Shown: one piece after another, positions 50,753 to 63,289 of the stretch | Numbering within the stretch: position 1 is the stretch's first letter | Layout: every line of letters begins with the position of its first letter | Origin: Myxocyprinus asiaticus | Taxonomy: Eukaryota > Chordata > Actinopteri > Cypriniformes > Catostomidae | Assembly (NCBI RefSeq): GCF_019703515.2 | Contig: NC_059346.1 | Location: forward strand, 14,539,001 to 14,603,000 | Length of the DNA: 64,000 nucleotides | Direction of reading: 5' to 3' | Made by a program: the position numbers and the translations under genes | Notes under the pieces: model-generated | The model's database searches: none | What the model was told of the DNA's origin: nothing | What the model saw: the letters and a program-made list of their open reading frames with translations, nothing else

Positions 50753-52248
50753 AATTATTTAATATTTATTTTGTATATTTTGTAATTATATAAAAATGCA
50801 TTTATTTGTATATATTATTTATAAATATATTAATATTTATAATTTATTTATAAATATAAATTCTTATGTTGACTACCTACATACACAAAAATCCCAATTG
50901 CGGGATGTAGCAGTGTATCAGTATAATATTATACCATTTTATTTACACAGAATCTGTGTAAGTATCTGTCTTTTGCTTGAATGTAATTATGTTGGCTTGA
51001 AAAAGCCAACATTCTGTTCTAATACGTAAACTTATTATTAGTGGTGCTTGCAAAGCAAAGCATCACTATTATAATCTCACATACTTATTATTCTTCCGTA
51101 CAAAAATTCGGCACCTAACTTGTCCCGGACCATTTGGCGTAGACCAACGAATGAGGTGTCAAATTGACCAGCTTATGGAGGACACCTGTGCTATGACTTT
51201 TCTAAAGGGTGGGGGGTACGGTGCCCCCCTGGGGTGCAAAAAAACTCTCCCGAAAAGTCCCATAGATTACTATGGAAAAGGATTTTTTCCTTCTATAACA
51301 AGATAATGACAAAAATTTGTCTTATATCTCCCAATCAGAATGTCATAGAGACATGGAGGCGGGCTCATTTCACTCGGGCTACCAATCAGTCTTTAAGTAT
51401 CATCTTGGAAACTATCTAGCCACACCCTAGCAACCATTTACAGCACCCTAGCAACCACCTCCATAGACTTCCATTCACAATGGCTCAGAAGGATATCTTC
51501 AGAACAGAATGTTGTAGAGATTTGGGGATTTGCTCATCTGACTCAGGAGACAAAGCACTTTTTATGCATCAATATGGAAACTATTTAGCCATGCCCTAGC
51601 AACCATTTAGAGCACCCTAGTAACCAGCCCAATTGACTTCCATTAAAAATGGCTGAGAGGGATATCTTCGGATCAGAATGTCCTAGAGACAAGAGACTTG
51701 GCTTGTTTTACTTGGGTGAGCAATCACTCTCCAAGTATCCACTTGGAAACTACTTAGCCATGCCCTAGCGACCATTTAGACCACCCTAACAACCAAACCG
51801 CTTTGACATCAATTCAAAATGGCTTTGATTGGTACCTCCGGATCAGAATGTCATAGAGACTTCATTGATGGCAAGCAGTCTGTTTAGTATCACCCTGGCA
51901 ACTGCCTAGCAACCAGATGGGCTTACCCATCCTGTTCAGGGTTACCCTAGCAACCAAGTAACAAATCACATATCTCTGCACCAGAACATTGTAGAGACTT
52001 CCGGTTTCATTCATTTAACTCAGGCTAGCAAGGAGTCTTTTGAGTATCACCTTGATAACTGCTTAGCAACCAGATGTGGTTACCTTAGCAACCAAGTGAC
52101 AAATCACATATCTTTGCACCAGAACATCATAGAGACTTCCAGTTTCATTCATTTGACTCAGGCTAGCAAGGAGCCTTTTGAGTATCACCTTGGTAACTGC
52201 CTAGCAACCAGATGGGGTTACCCTAGCAACCATGTAACAAATCACATA

Positions 52249-53794
<1,546 letters not shown>

Positions 53795-54086
53795 TATCTC
53801 TGCACCAGAACATCGTAGAGACTTCTGGTTTCATTCATTTGACTCAGAGTAGCAAGGAGCCTTTTCAGTATCACCTTGGTAACTGCCTAGCAACCAGATG
53901 GGGTTACCCTAGCAACCAATTTTCCATTCAGAAAAACAAGCAAGGGGTAGGGTTGCATAGGACTTCTTGCAGCTGGCTGTCTATCTGTATGATGTTCCTT
54001 CTGTCTGTCTGACTGTAAGACCTTCAAACTTCCAACTCTTCAGACTATTTTAAACTTTCAGACAAGGCTTTGTCAAGCCAACATTA

Positions 54087-55912
54087 AGTTTGTCCTCAAA
54101 CTTTACTATCTAGTGTTGCATCTGCAGTTTTATTCTGGACAAAACAGCAGTCTTTGGAGAAACTATTTTGGATTTATTATTCCTTTCTTTCACAAGGTAA
54201 TATGGCTGTCAGCTTGAACATTTTCAGAAATATTCATTAAATTGCATTATTATTTCAATATTCAATTTCAGTTCATACCCATACAACATACAGACTCCAG
54301 AAACAGTGTAAGTTTTAACTTAATGCTTGTTCAGACCTTCACCTTTACTTTAAGGAAATCTTGAGATGTCTGGAACTTTAATTGAATACCCCTGCTATAT
54401 ATTATCAGTGACTGTGACTTAGCTGAAGTCACATGTGCACTGCAAACAACCATGCATCAAAATATTTTTTTCGTCATTGGAATGAATTGAATGGCATTTC
54501 AGCCCTGTCTATCTGTATCAGTGTTATCTACATCTTGATCCACGTCTATGTCTAGGTGAGTTCTCAGCAACACTGGTGGCGTTGTGCACAGCAGGCCATT
54601 GTTACACAGCCAAGTATTTGAAGGGCACAGGCCCTGTGGGAGAGAGACAGGAGCCAGTAACAGAGGGAGAGATATGGCAACACAGTGATCTTAATAGAGA
54701 GCTAAAGCCCATAATCCCTCTGGTTCAAACTACAACTGGTCTTACCCTTTAGTGTGCATGTGCGTATGAGGCCGACAAACAAGGCTGGCTGATAAAAGCC
54801 ATCCCTCTCCTTCCTTATCCATCTTTTGCAACAACAAAAAAAAAAAGAAAGGGGAAGGCAGAGAAATGAAAAATAAGGGCAGCTGATCTCACTGCAGAAC
54901 TCTTGCACTGCGTCTCGAAAGTGGCTTGCACGCAAATGCATAAAAACACAAACAGTAGGTCTTGCCCCCATTGTGGTTCAAACTCACGATGAGGTTCATG
55001 TCAACCAAACATTCTACCAAATGCGTTTAAAAGATCATTGCCTCTAGTACAAAATATACAGTATGTACTGTTATGGAAAGCTGCGCTTCTGATTTGGCTG
55101 CTGTTCAACACATAAACGGAAAGAAATACAGGCTCAGCTGATTGATGGCAGAGGCCCAACTGCATCTTGAATAACTTAGTCCCTCCGAACCTAAAGCTCC
55201 TTTGACAATATCACATTGCTAGATGTTTTTAATGTTCCATCAGTATTTTGCTGTTGATATTAGTTCACTTTTTCTCTGAATGTCACCTATATCTTGCTTT
55301 TCTAGGGCTATGTATAGTACAGTACTTATATTATGCACTACATGCATGTATGTTGGAGGTGATGGGAAAGTACATACTTTTGAGCGTATTAGGACAGACT
55401 ACCACATCATTAAATTGTGTTTCGATACCACAGAATGCATTGTCATATACTGTTTCCATCTGCATGTGAACATAAAGACTGATCTGTTGAGGTGGAAGCA
55501 TTTTGCTTAATGCATTACCTTAGAAATTATTACCTCACTTTTATGTTTATATAAAATGTTGAGATTTTGTTCAGTTTTGGACTGAGATTAATGATTAAAA
55601 AAATAAATATTTACCCTTTAAGGAAATTTGCTTCTTTTCAGGTTTTATTTAAAATGTATTAAGTTTGAAAAAATACATTTCTATTTATTTTTTCATGGGG
55701 GGCCTTTAGCCCCTAAGACAAAGGAGCTTTTTAACCCATATACTATTTTTTCACTTATTGCACAATTATTGCCTTTTTTTATTATTATTTATTCACCTTG
55801 AAATGAAACTAAGTATTTTTGTACTAAAATAAATGTGATAATTTCAGGGATATTCTCATTAGCCACATTTTAAAAGTTACTAAATATTAGATCAAATTAC
55901 CTCAAAATCAGC
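54087..55912. other. Intergenic stretch, nothing coding recognised
   Basis: No gene recognised. Frames at 54702-54971 and 55248-55510 have no homology. Nothing repetitive is obvious except short poly(A) words. Confidence 0.4.
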
Positions 55913-56258
55913 TGTAACAGATGTTCGTATTTGGATCAAAAGGAGGAAGCGGGACATGGTGAGATCCAACTCAAAAGGGCTTTATTTCCCACAGATTCAC
56001 AGTCTTTATATACTCCACTTTTCAGTGGTCACACTCAAATTGATGCTTTTTCAGCACAATACAAATCACACTCAGGAACACTCCCTGCAGCTCGCTCTCT
56101 CTCTCTGTCTCTTTCAGTGGACTGGGCCATCTTTTATCTCCCCCGACTCTCACACTGTGAACGTGGAAATGGTAATTAGTCACAATTCATCTCATGTGGA
56201 TGTACTTACCGCTTTCTCCCTCCCCAGACGGGCGCTTGACCACGCCCTCACCTCAACA
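55913..56258 (-). repeat. 3' LTR of the gypsy element
   Basis: Bounded by TG...CA on the + strand (TGTAACAG ... CCTCAACA). It aligns along most of its length with the LTR at 60578. Differences visible by eye are scattered, plus an indel near the inner end (about 56190-56235). The purine-rich primer tract (GGGCGGTGGGGGTA on the minus strand) abuts it at 56259. Confidence 0.9.
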
Positions 56259-56750
56259 TACCCCCACCGCCCGACTCAGGCTGGGGGAACCGTCCGGACT
56301 GCCCACTCCCCCCCCCCCCTTTTCTGGAGAGGAAGTCCGTCTGTGTCCCCGTTCTGTGGACCACCTCAAACTTAAATGGCTGGAGTGCCAGATACCAACG
56401 GGTGATCCAGGCGTTGGCATCCTTCATGCGGTGGAGCCATTGCGGTGGTCCGAATAGAGGGTGAATGCTCATCTCAGCAAATAGTAGCAGAGAGTGAGGA
56501 CTGCCCACTTGATGGCCAAACACTCCTTCTCTATGGTGCTGTACTTCGTCTCTCTCATAGAGAGCTTTCGAATAATGTACAGCACCGGGCGCTCCTCCCC
56601 ATCCACCTCTTGGGACAGAACAGCACCCAGCCCCCTGTCCGATGGGTCCGTCTGTAAAACAAAAGGGAGAGAGAAATCAGGGGAATGCAGAAGCGGCCCG
56701 CCACAAAGTGCAGCTTTTGCCTGCATGAAAGCTTGTTGGCAGGACTCCCT
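56248..56750 (-). pseudogene. Gypsy RNase H pseudogene
   Basis: Minus-strand frames show the RNase H of Ty3/gypsy pol. FVLQTDPSDRGLGAVLSQ carries the catalytic aspartate of the T-D-A-S-type motif (here TDPS). KYSTIEKECLAIKWAV carries the catalytic glutamate. The C-terminal strand is FKFEVVHRTGTQTDFLSR. The domain is split over two frames. It would remove genomic RNA during reverse transcription. It ends only a few dozen bases before the LTR, and no chromodomain or integrase follows, consistent with the altered domain order. Confidence 0.88.
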
Positions 56751-56895
56751 TTTTAGTGAGATCAGTCAGCGGGCTGGTGACGTCGGAAAAATTAGGCACA
56801 AACCTTCGATAGTAGCCGGCCAGCCCCAGAAACTGTCTCACCTCCTTTTTGGTCTTGGGTCTCGGGCAGGTCGCAATCGCTGCAGTTTTATCAAT

Positions 56896-57560
56896 CTAGG
56901 GTCGCACCTGCCCGTGACCCAAGTGGAACCCCAGATACCGTACCTCCACCCACCCAATTGTGCACTTCTTCGGGTTTGCTGTGAGCCCCGCTCGTCGCAG
57001 CAACCTCAGAACCACCCTCAGTTGCTGCATATGCCGTTGCAAATCATTACTGTAAATAATTATATAATCCAAATAAGCAGCGGCATACGCATTGTGCGGT
57101 CTGAGGATTAGGCCCATAAGACACTGAAACTTAGCCAGGGCCCCAAACAAACTGAACGGAAGGGTCACAAATTGGTGTAATCCAAATGGTGTGGAGAAGG
57201 CCATTTTTTCACGGGACATTGGTGTTAAGAGGATCTGCCAATATCCCTTGTCAAATCCAATGTCGAATAAAAGCGAGCAGAGCTCAACCGATCGAGCAGT
57301 TCATCAATACGAGGCACTGGATAAGCATCAAATTTCGACAACGCACTGACCTTTCTATAATCCACACAGAACCGGACCAAGCTGTCACTCTTAGGCACCA
57401 GAACCACCGAGCTGGCCCAATCACTGTGGGATTCTTCTATTACGCCCATATCGAGCATGGCCTTTAATTCTTCTCATACTACTTGTTTCTTGTGTTCGGG
57501 CAAGTGGTAGGGATGACTACGTACCACTACCCCTGGGGTTGTCTCGATGTGGTGTTTTAT
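56896..57560 (-). pseudogene. Gypsy reverse transcriptase pseudogene
   Basis: On the minus strand, in order: HHIETTPGVVVRSHPYHLPE (near 57500), MLDMGVIEESHSDWASSVVL, VPKSDSLVRFCVDYRKVSAL, FYSTLDLTRDIG (motif A aspartate), then in another frame AFSTPFGLHQFVTLPFSLFG, and YLDYIIIYS where the catalytic YLDD should be. The last aspartate is replaced by tyrosine and the frame is broken near 57220, so the enzyme is dead. Its N-terminal edge is continuous with the integrase C-terminus at 57474-57995, which fixes the order integrase then reverse transcriptase. Confidence 0.92.
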
Positions 57561-57569
57561 GAGATTAGT

Positions 57570-58800
57570 GCGGCCGGGGAGAGGCAAGAACGCGTCAGAG
57601 AAATTATTTTGCAACCTGGCAACCTCCGTACGTTGTGACGGCGAGAGGTGGTCTCCGCAAGGGACCAGGGTGAACTGATTGAGTTTTAGACTCACCTCCG
57701 GGCCGAGCTCCGCCTTCTCCAGAACTACCGTTGCCAAGGATACAGGGACCACCTCTCTCCATGGTTTCAGTAGGTTGAGGTGGTACATTTGATGAGTCCC
57801 GCCTCTATCCGAACGCACTACCTCGTAATCGACTTCCCCAACTCGCCGTGTGACCTCAAAGGGCCCTTGCCACTTAGCGAGTAATTTAGAGCTTGATGTG
57901 GGCAGTAATACAAGTACTTTATCTCCCTGTGCAAACTCCCGTAGCCGAGCTCCCCTGTTATATAGCCGAGACTGACGTTTTTGTGCCTGTAGCAAATTCT
58001 CCTGTGATAGTCACCCCAGTGTGTGGAGTTTTGCTCTCAGGTCAAGAATGTATTGAATTTCATTTTTACTCTGTGATGGTCCCTCCTCCCAATTTTCCTT
58101 CATGACTTCTAAGAAGCCACGGGGCTTACACCCACATAACAATTTAAACAGGGAAAACCCCATGGAGGCTTGCGGGACCTCTCACACTGCAAATAACAGG
58201 GGTTCGTGCCACTTATCCCAGTTCCGAGCATCTTCGTGCACGAACTTACGAATCATATCTTTTAAGGTCTTATTAAATCGTTTGACCAAGCCGACCATTT
58301 GTGGATGATATAGATTTAATACCCAATAATTCATACAGCTCACTCCGGAGATTATTCTGAAGAGTGCCTCTGCAACACTATGTGCTGAGATGTTGCGAAG
58401 AGGCACTGCTTCCGGGTATCACGTTGCGTAGTCCACCAGAACCAACACAAAGCAATGCCCACGTGATGACAAATGTCAAAGGGAACTTTGATCAACGGAA
58501 GAGAGTGCAATGGCACTTTTGGAGTGACCGGTGGATTCACCAGCTGACATTCGCGACATGTTGCACACCACCGGATAACATCTCCGTGAATGCCCGGCCA
58601 ATAGAAATGGGCCATGAGACAGCTTAGTGTTTTCCCCTGTCCCAAGTGACCTGCCATTGGAGGATGATGAGCCACCTGGAACAACATTTCCCGACAGCTC
58701 CTTGGTACTAACAACTGGGTTGTATCTTCTTTTGTCTGAGCGTCCTGCGTCACTCGATACAACCGATCGTTTGGCCATTGGCCTGGCCATTGGCCTGGCC
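57570..58800 (-). pseudogene. Gypsy integrase pseudogene
   Basis: On the minus strand the zinc-binding HHCC region reads AHHPPMAGHLGQGKTLSCLM to WCATCRECQ (near 58600). The catalytic core is broken: VPLRNISAHSVAEALFRIIS, and YHPQMVGLVKRFNKTLKDMI with the conserved region around the last acidic residue altered (near 58290). The C-terminal GPY/F-type domain is KLLAKWQGPFEVTRRVGE, then HQMYHLNLLKPW (near 57800). It lies upstream of the reverse transcriptase in element orientation. It would have joined element DNA to the chromosome. Several frameshifts. Confidence 0.9.
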
Positions 58801-58946
58801 ATTCTCTGTTGATCTCTCTTATCAACAAGGTGTTTCCATCTGCAGAACTGCCGTTCACTGGATGTTTTTGTTTTTGGCACCATTCTGAGTAAATTCTAGA
58901 GACTGTTGTGTGTGAAAATCCCAGGAGATCAGCAGTTACAGAAAAA
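58790..58946 (-). mobile_element. Tc1-family fragment inserted in the gypsy element
   Basis: The segment GGCACCATTCTGAGTAAATT, then CTAGAGACTGTTGTGTG, then AAATCCCAGGAGATCAGCAG is the minus-strand transposase start shared with the elements at 47970 and 32869. No inverted termini or TA pair were found here, so it is a fragment. A 12-bp direct repeat (GGCCATTGGCCT, about 2.5 copies) marks its lower edge at about 58775-58802. Confidence 0.75.
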
Positions 58947-58954
58947 ACTTGCAG

Positions 58955-59200
58955 GGGCAGTGGTGGCTCAGCAGTTAAGGCTCTGGGTTACTGATCAGAA
59001 GGTCGGGGGTTCAAGCCCCAGCACTGCCAAGATGCCACTGTTGGGCCCTTGAGCAAGGCCCTTGACCCTATCTGCTCCAGGGGCACCATATCATGGCTGA
59101 CCCTGCATTCTGACCCCAGCCTAGCTGGGATATGTGAAAAGAAGAATTTCACTGTATATGTGCAAAATGTATAATGTGTGATAAATAAAGAAAATTATTA
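58955..59200 (+). repeat. tRNA-derived SINE inserted in the gypsy element
   Basis: A-box-like GTGGCTCAGCAGTTAAGG and B-box GGGTTCAAGCC are followed by a conserved body (GGCCCTTGAGCAAGGCCCTT, CTGCTCCAGGGGCACC, TGACCCTGCATTCTGACCCC) and an A/T-rich tail with GATAAATAAAG. It is full length in appearance and the best preserved SINE in the window. It sits on the + strand, opposite to the host element, between gag and integrase. Confidence 0.85.
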
Positions 59201-59214
59201 ATTATTATCGTTTA

Positions 59215-60537
59215 TAATTGAGAAATACGGATATGTGAGTGCAATGCGTGGCTGAAGGGATTGACCATAAATTACTTTCACCTGGTCAAATCCGTGCTTA
59301 AGAGTCTCGTCTCGCGTCTGCTCCAGAGGGAAATTCCCAGTGGGAATTACCCTAAAGGCTGGGGAAGCCGTGGCTTCCCCCTCCCTTACATCATCCTGAC
59401 ACGGAGCTGACGTAGACGGTCCGGCTCCGCCTCCCCCATCAACATTGCCCACCCCACACCGTCCCACTGTATTACAAGACCCATCCACACACAACCCTTT
59501 TAACAATTTGGGAAAAGCCGGCCAATTAGTACCCAATATTAGTGGATGGGTGAGGCGGGAACCAACCACAGCCTCAATGTTATGCTTTTGACCTCGAAAT
59601 AGAATCGGTATGATCACTGCAGGATAATCATAGATATCCCCATACACACACTTCAACTTCAACTGATTATTTGTATCCAGTGCCCCATTTTGTACCAAGC
59701 ATTGATGAATGGAGGTTTGGTTACAATCTAAATCCACCAAAGCTTGGTATGTACCCCCCCAATACTCAAAGGTATTTGGTACGGCTCGATCGGGGCAGTC
59801 TGTGGAGTGTCGGGGGCCTTGTGTACTAACACCATTGTTCCACCATTTCCGAAGGAATGGGATAGGTCGGAAAGAAGGGGAGGGGGCGGAGGAGGGAGAG
59901 GGACCACAGAGAGAGAGAGAAGGGGGCTCGCTGGCCCCCGGGTACGCTGCTAAATGGTCCTCCGCCAACTGCACTGCTTCATCCAGTGATGCCAGTCGGT
60001 GGCACTGGACCCACTCCACAGTTCCTTTCGGTAGTTTGGAGATGAACTGTTCCAGTACCACGAGATCGATGATATCCTCGATGTTGCTGGGGTCCTCAGT
60101 CAGCACCCACCGCCGGCAGGCATTGCGGAGCTGTTGAGCAAAGGCAAATGGGCGGCCGACTTCACTCAGCATCAGGGTTTGGAACTGCTGGTGATGTTCT
60201 TCGGGACTGTGGCTGACCCGCTGCAGGATGGCTTTCTTCAGCTCAGGGTACCTCAGGAGGTTGTCGACCAGGAGTTGTTGGGCCGCGAGTTGGGCCTCCC
60301 CAGTCAGCAGCAGTAGGAGTTGGACTGCCCATTGCACACGCTGCCATTCCAGAGCTTGGGCCGTGCGCTTGAAGAGCTCCAGAACGACCTCTGGCTCATC
60401 TTGCGCCCCCATCTTTGCCAGCGTCACATGTTCGCTGCTGTCAGGGTCGCCCGCAGATCCATGAGGGCCTGGTGTTGAGCCTGGTGGATGCTGGCGAGGG
60501 ATCGGAACACTTCCTCCAGTGGCAAAGACGACTCCAT
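59215..60537 (-). pseudogene. Gypsy gag-protease pseudogene with SCAN-like capsid domain
   Basis: The probable start ATG is at 60537, reading MESSLPLEEVFRSLASIHQA, with a frameshift near 60430. The long open frame then reads MGAQDEPEVVLELFKRTAQA. A SCAN-like capsid domain follows: RRWVLTEDPSNIEDIIDL, then VVLEQFISKLPKGTVEWVQ and DEAVQLAEDHLAAYPG. Downstream is a retropepsin-like region (YQALVDLDCNQTSIHQ) in which the D-S/T-G active site has become D-L-D. Later text reads LTHPLILGTNWPAF and FPLEQTRDETLKHGFDQV. No intact zinc knuckle was seen. Gag packages element RNA. The SCAN domain of vertebrate zinc-finger proteins is thought to derive from a gag of this group. Open over about 450 codons despite the decay. 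Confidence 0.92.
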
Positions 60538-60558
60538 AGCAGCATGTCTTCCTCCTTA

Positions 60559-60576
60559 TCCCGGGTTTCGGCACCA
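60559..60576 (-). other. Primer-binding site, tRNA-Phe type
   Basis: The minus strand reads TGGTGCCGAAACCCGGGA, an 18-base match to the complement of the 3' end (including CCA) of eukaryotic tRNA-Phe as I remember it. It starts one base inside the 5' LTR, the expected place for the minus-strand DNA primer. Confidence 0.85.
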
Positions 60577-60577
60577 G

Positions 60578-60758
60578 TGTAACAGATGTTCATATCTGGA
60601 TCAAAAGGAGGAAGCTTGACACGGCAAATTCCAACTCAAAAGGGCTTTATTTCCCACAGCTTCATAGTCTTTATATACTCCACTTTTCAATGGTCACACT
60701 CAAATTGATGCTTTTTCAGCACAATACAGATCACACTCAGGAACACTCTGCTCCCTGC

Positions 60759-60797
<39 letters not shown>

Positions 60798-60913
60798 GAC
60801 TGGGCCGTCTTTATCTCCCCCGACTCTCACTGTGAACATGGAAATGGTAATTAGTCACAATTCATCTCAAGTGAATCGTCAGACGGACGATTGACGACGC
60901 CCTCACCTCCACA
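60578..60913 (-). repeat. 5' LTR of the gypsy element
   Basis: Starts TGTAACAG and ends CCTCCACA on the + strand, next to the primer site. It carries an expanded (CT)n at about 60763-60793 that is shorter in the other LTR. It shares CTTTATATACTCCACTTTTC and AATTGATGCTTTTTCAGCAC with the 3' LTR. In element orientation the LTR contains AATAAAG, a plausible polyadenylation signal. Confidence 0.9.
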
Positions 60914-61654
60914 TTAACCTTTACACATTATTTGCAATGACCTCATGGATCAGGAAAATTTTGCAAACAGGTGTTTAGGAAAGTTCTGTGGTAGTTTTTG
61001 TTGCTTAATGTTTTGGGAGAAAATAAAATCAAAAGTGCCTTTAGACCCATTGTACACTTTAAAATACACTATTACAATATTCGACAATAATAACAGCAAT
61101 TAAGTTAGTTTCTCCCTGTACTTTCCGCCAGATATCAGGAATGTGCCATAAACAATCCTGGCTACCATAGTTATCCATCCATTACTTTGTAAAAATAAAA
61201 TAAATAAATAAATACATACACAAATAAATAAGAGAAATATACAATAGATTTGGGTATTTTTAGAAAGAAAAACCACCACCAAAAGTTGTATGATCTGGGC
61301 ACCAGTAGCATTTTGTTTTCAAAGTACAGTACTGAAACTTGTGATGCACTAACTCTAATCTTGCATATTGTATGAAAATTGGGACGCAGAGCTCAACATT
61401 ACATTACTGTGGAGATATTTAGGGTGTCATGTGACATTTTAATGAGAACAGTAATGGTACTTCTCATCTGTTCTCCCACTGATCTCTCTCTTTCTAACCT
61501 CTAATTCTGGTATCTTTAACTGAAGGTATCTACAGTAAAAGGCACAATCTCTTTTCAGTCAGCCATTTAGCGGTGAATAAAACTTCACTCCACACAAGAA
61601 TGTAATGGTAGCCAGCTGGTAAGGTAGCTGTGCAGTTTGTAAACCTCACTCCCC
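60914..61654. other. Intergenic stretch
   Basis: No gene recognised. A (AATA)n run lies at about 61193-61222. Words at 61345-61375 (CACTAACTCTAATCTTGCAT) resemble the repeated unit of the foldback at 19.6-20.4 kb. Confidence 0.4.
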
Positions 61655-61805
61655 TGGCCTCAAGACGTGCACTAGAGACTGATGCTAGGGGCTGTAGCCT
61701 TTAGCCTCCTTGTTAGCACGGCCGCCTCCCATGCTGGAAACCCGGTTTGAATCCCACTCGGAGCAGGTCGAGCAGGACCAGTTACAAGAACACTAGGAGA
61801 ACAAT
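61655..61805 (+). repeat. tRNA-derived SINE, head part
   Basis: A-box-like TAGCCTCCTTGTTAGCACGG and B-box-like CCGGTTTGAATCCCACTCGG are spaced as in a tRNA promoter. The 3' body and tail are not recognised, so it may be truncated. The anticodon-arm sequence is not that of a functional tRNA. Confidence 0.6.
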
Positions 61806-62509
61806 TGCATTGTTTGCTGAGTTGCAGACTAGAAGATGTCAGCGTGTACTTCACTAGCCTTTCCTCTGAGGAATAGCAGTGAAACTGAAGATAGCTGAGG
61901 CAGAGATGAAAGAGAGAGGAAGGGTGAAAGAGCTTTGTATTTGTCGCTAAATTGGATTAAAGATTTAGCTGGCATCATTTGTGGTAATATATGCAGAGTT
62001 AAACGCTGCTCAGAAGCCTCTCTCACTCAAAGAGCTTTAATACCGAAAGCGAACAAAGTGCATTCAGCCGGGCTGAACACAATCTCCCCAGGATGAGCAG
62101 TTTCCTTTTAATGTTACCATAACTACAGTTTACTGCACTTTTGGCAAATTTCCCTCCCTTTGAAAATGTTTTATAACGGCACCATTTTTCTCACCGTTTA
62201 ATATAAGTGGAACACTTGATAGCCATTTTTATTTCCTACTAATTGTTTTATTGTTTTGTGCTCACACTGAGAATACATCTTAAGCAATTCTAGAATGTTT
62301 TATCACATTAATGGAGAATGTGTGGATAACAACAAGAGAAAGAAACAGAACAAATCAAAAGCTTAAGACAACAGAGAATGCAGACATTCTGTGAATTGGC
62401 AAAGAAACACTTTGTTTTTAGCCTTTGAATTAGATCTAACTTGTTAATCTGAAATACTGAAGGATGAAGACAAAGAGGGTCTGAATTAATAATATGACTG
62501 AATGCTTTA
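61806..62509. other. Intergenic stretch, nothing recognised
   Basis: No gene or clear repeat. Confidence 0.35.
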
Positions 62510-63105
62510 GTCTGCCTTTCTTTCTTTCTTTCTTTCTTTCTTTCGCTCTAGTTTTCGCTTTTCATTCTTTCACTTTTTTCTTTTGATATTTATTTAGCTT
62601 TTTTCTCACTTTTTGATCTTTCACTCTTTCACTTTTTTATTTTGCTCTTTCACTACTTTTTCCTTCTTTCTTTTTTTCTCTTTATCACTCTCACTGTTTA
62701 CTTTCACTCTTTCTTTCCTTTGCTCCTTTGCTTCTCTTTTGCTTTTTCTATTGCTTTTTGCTCTTTCACTTTTTCAGTCTTTCACTCAACTTTTTCATTC
62801 TTATACTATTTGTTTTTTCACTCTTTCTTTCCTTTGCTCTTTCGCTCACTAATTTTTTCATTTTTTGTTTTCGCTTTTCATTTTCACTTTTCTTTAGCTT
62901 TTCGCTCCTTTTTTTTTTGCTATTTGTTTTGATCTTTCTTTCTTTCTTTCTTTCTTTCTTTGCTCTTTTGCTTACTTGTTTTTTCTCTTTTTCTTTCACA
63001 CTTGTTTTCACTTTTTCTTATTTTGCTTTTTATTTTACCGTTTATTTTGCTTTTCTCTCACTTTTTGCTCTTTTTCGCTCTTTCTTTTTAGTGTGGCACT
63101 TTTCA
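62510..63105. repeat. Polypyrimidine tract, degenerate (CTTT)n minisatellite
   Basis: About 600 bases almost free of purines on the + strand are built from TTTTGCTCTTTCACTTTTTC-like words with pure (CTTT)n stretches at 62516-62544 and 62936-62962. The Phe/Ser/Leu-rich + frames and Lys/Glu-rich minus frames here are not genes. A further T-rich pyrimidine patch continues to about 63290. Confidence 0.93.
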
Positions 63106-63137
63106 TAATGTCTCCTTAAGATGATTCGCTTTTGTTT

Positions 63138-63180
63138 TCCTCTTTTGGATAAAAGTGTCTGCCAAATGAATAAATGTAAA
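63138..63180 (+). repeat. SINE/LINE-type 3' tail
   Basis: TTGGATAAAAGTGTCTGCCA followed by AATGAATAAATGTAAATG is the conserved 3' end of a widespread group of fish SINEs and their LINE partners. The body upstream has been replaced by the polypyrimidine tract. Confidence 0.65.
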
Positions 63181-63289
63181 TGGAAATGTTCTCCTTTTTT
63201 TTGTTCTTAAACTACTTTTTTCTTTTTCTTTCTTTGTTTCTTTCTCTCTATCTTTCTTATTTTTCCTCAGTGATTTTATAAACTTTTAA

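Larger units (their letters stand above)
55913..60913 (-). mobile_element. Ty3/gypsy LTR retrotransposon, Gmr1-like, complete but inactive
   Basis: Two LTRs (55913-56258 and 60578-60913) bound an internal region on the minus strand. Reading from the 5' LTR at high coordinate come the tRNA-Phe-type primer site, gag with a SCAN-like capsid domain and protease remnant, integrase, then reverse transcriptase and RNase H. Integrase before reverse transcriptase is the opposite of most gypsy elements and is known from the Gmr1 group. Flanking 5-mers TCAGC and TTAAC could be a decayed target duplication but do not match. A SINE and a Tc1 piece are inserted between gag and integrase. Confidence 0.93.

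Noticed and set aside
55248..55510. Two overlapping + frames of 73 and 76 codons
   Set aside because: No homology, no splice context, and composition like the surrounding AT-rich DNA.
58955..59040. A functional tRNA gene
   Set aside because: A- and B-box-like words are present but no cloverleaf closes, and a SINE body and A-rich tail follow.
59709..60464. Plus-strand frames of 142 and 78 codons over the gypsy gag
   Set aside because: They are antisense shadows of the GC-rich gag, which has clear SCAN-like homology on the other strand.
55908..60918. Clean 5-bp target duplication for the gypsy element
   Set aside because: TCAGC and TTAAC differ at two positions (both transitions). Decay is possible but cannot be claimed.
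62613..63108. Phe-rich + frames and Lys/Glu-rich minus frame
   Set aside because: Same artefact of the (CTTT)n-derived tract and its complement.
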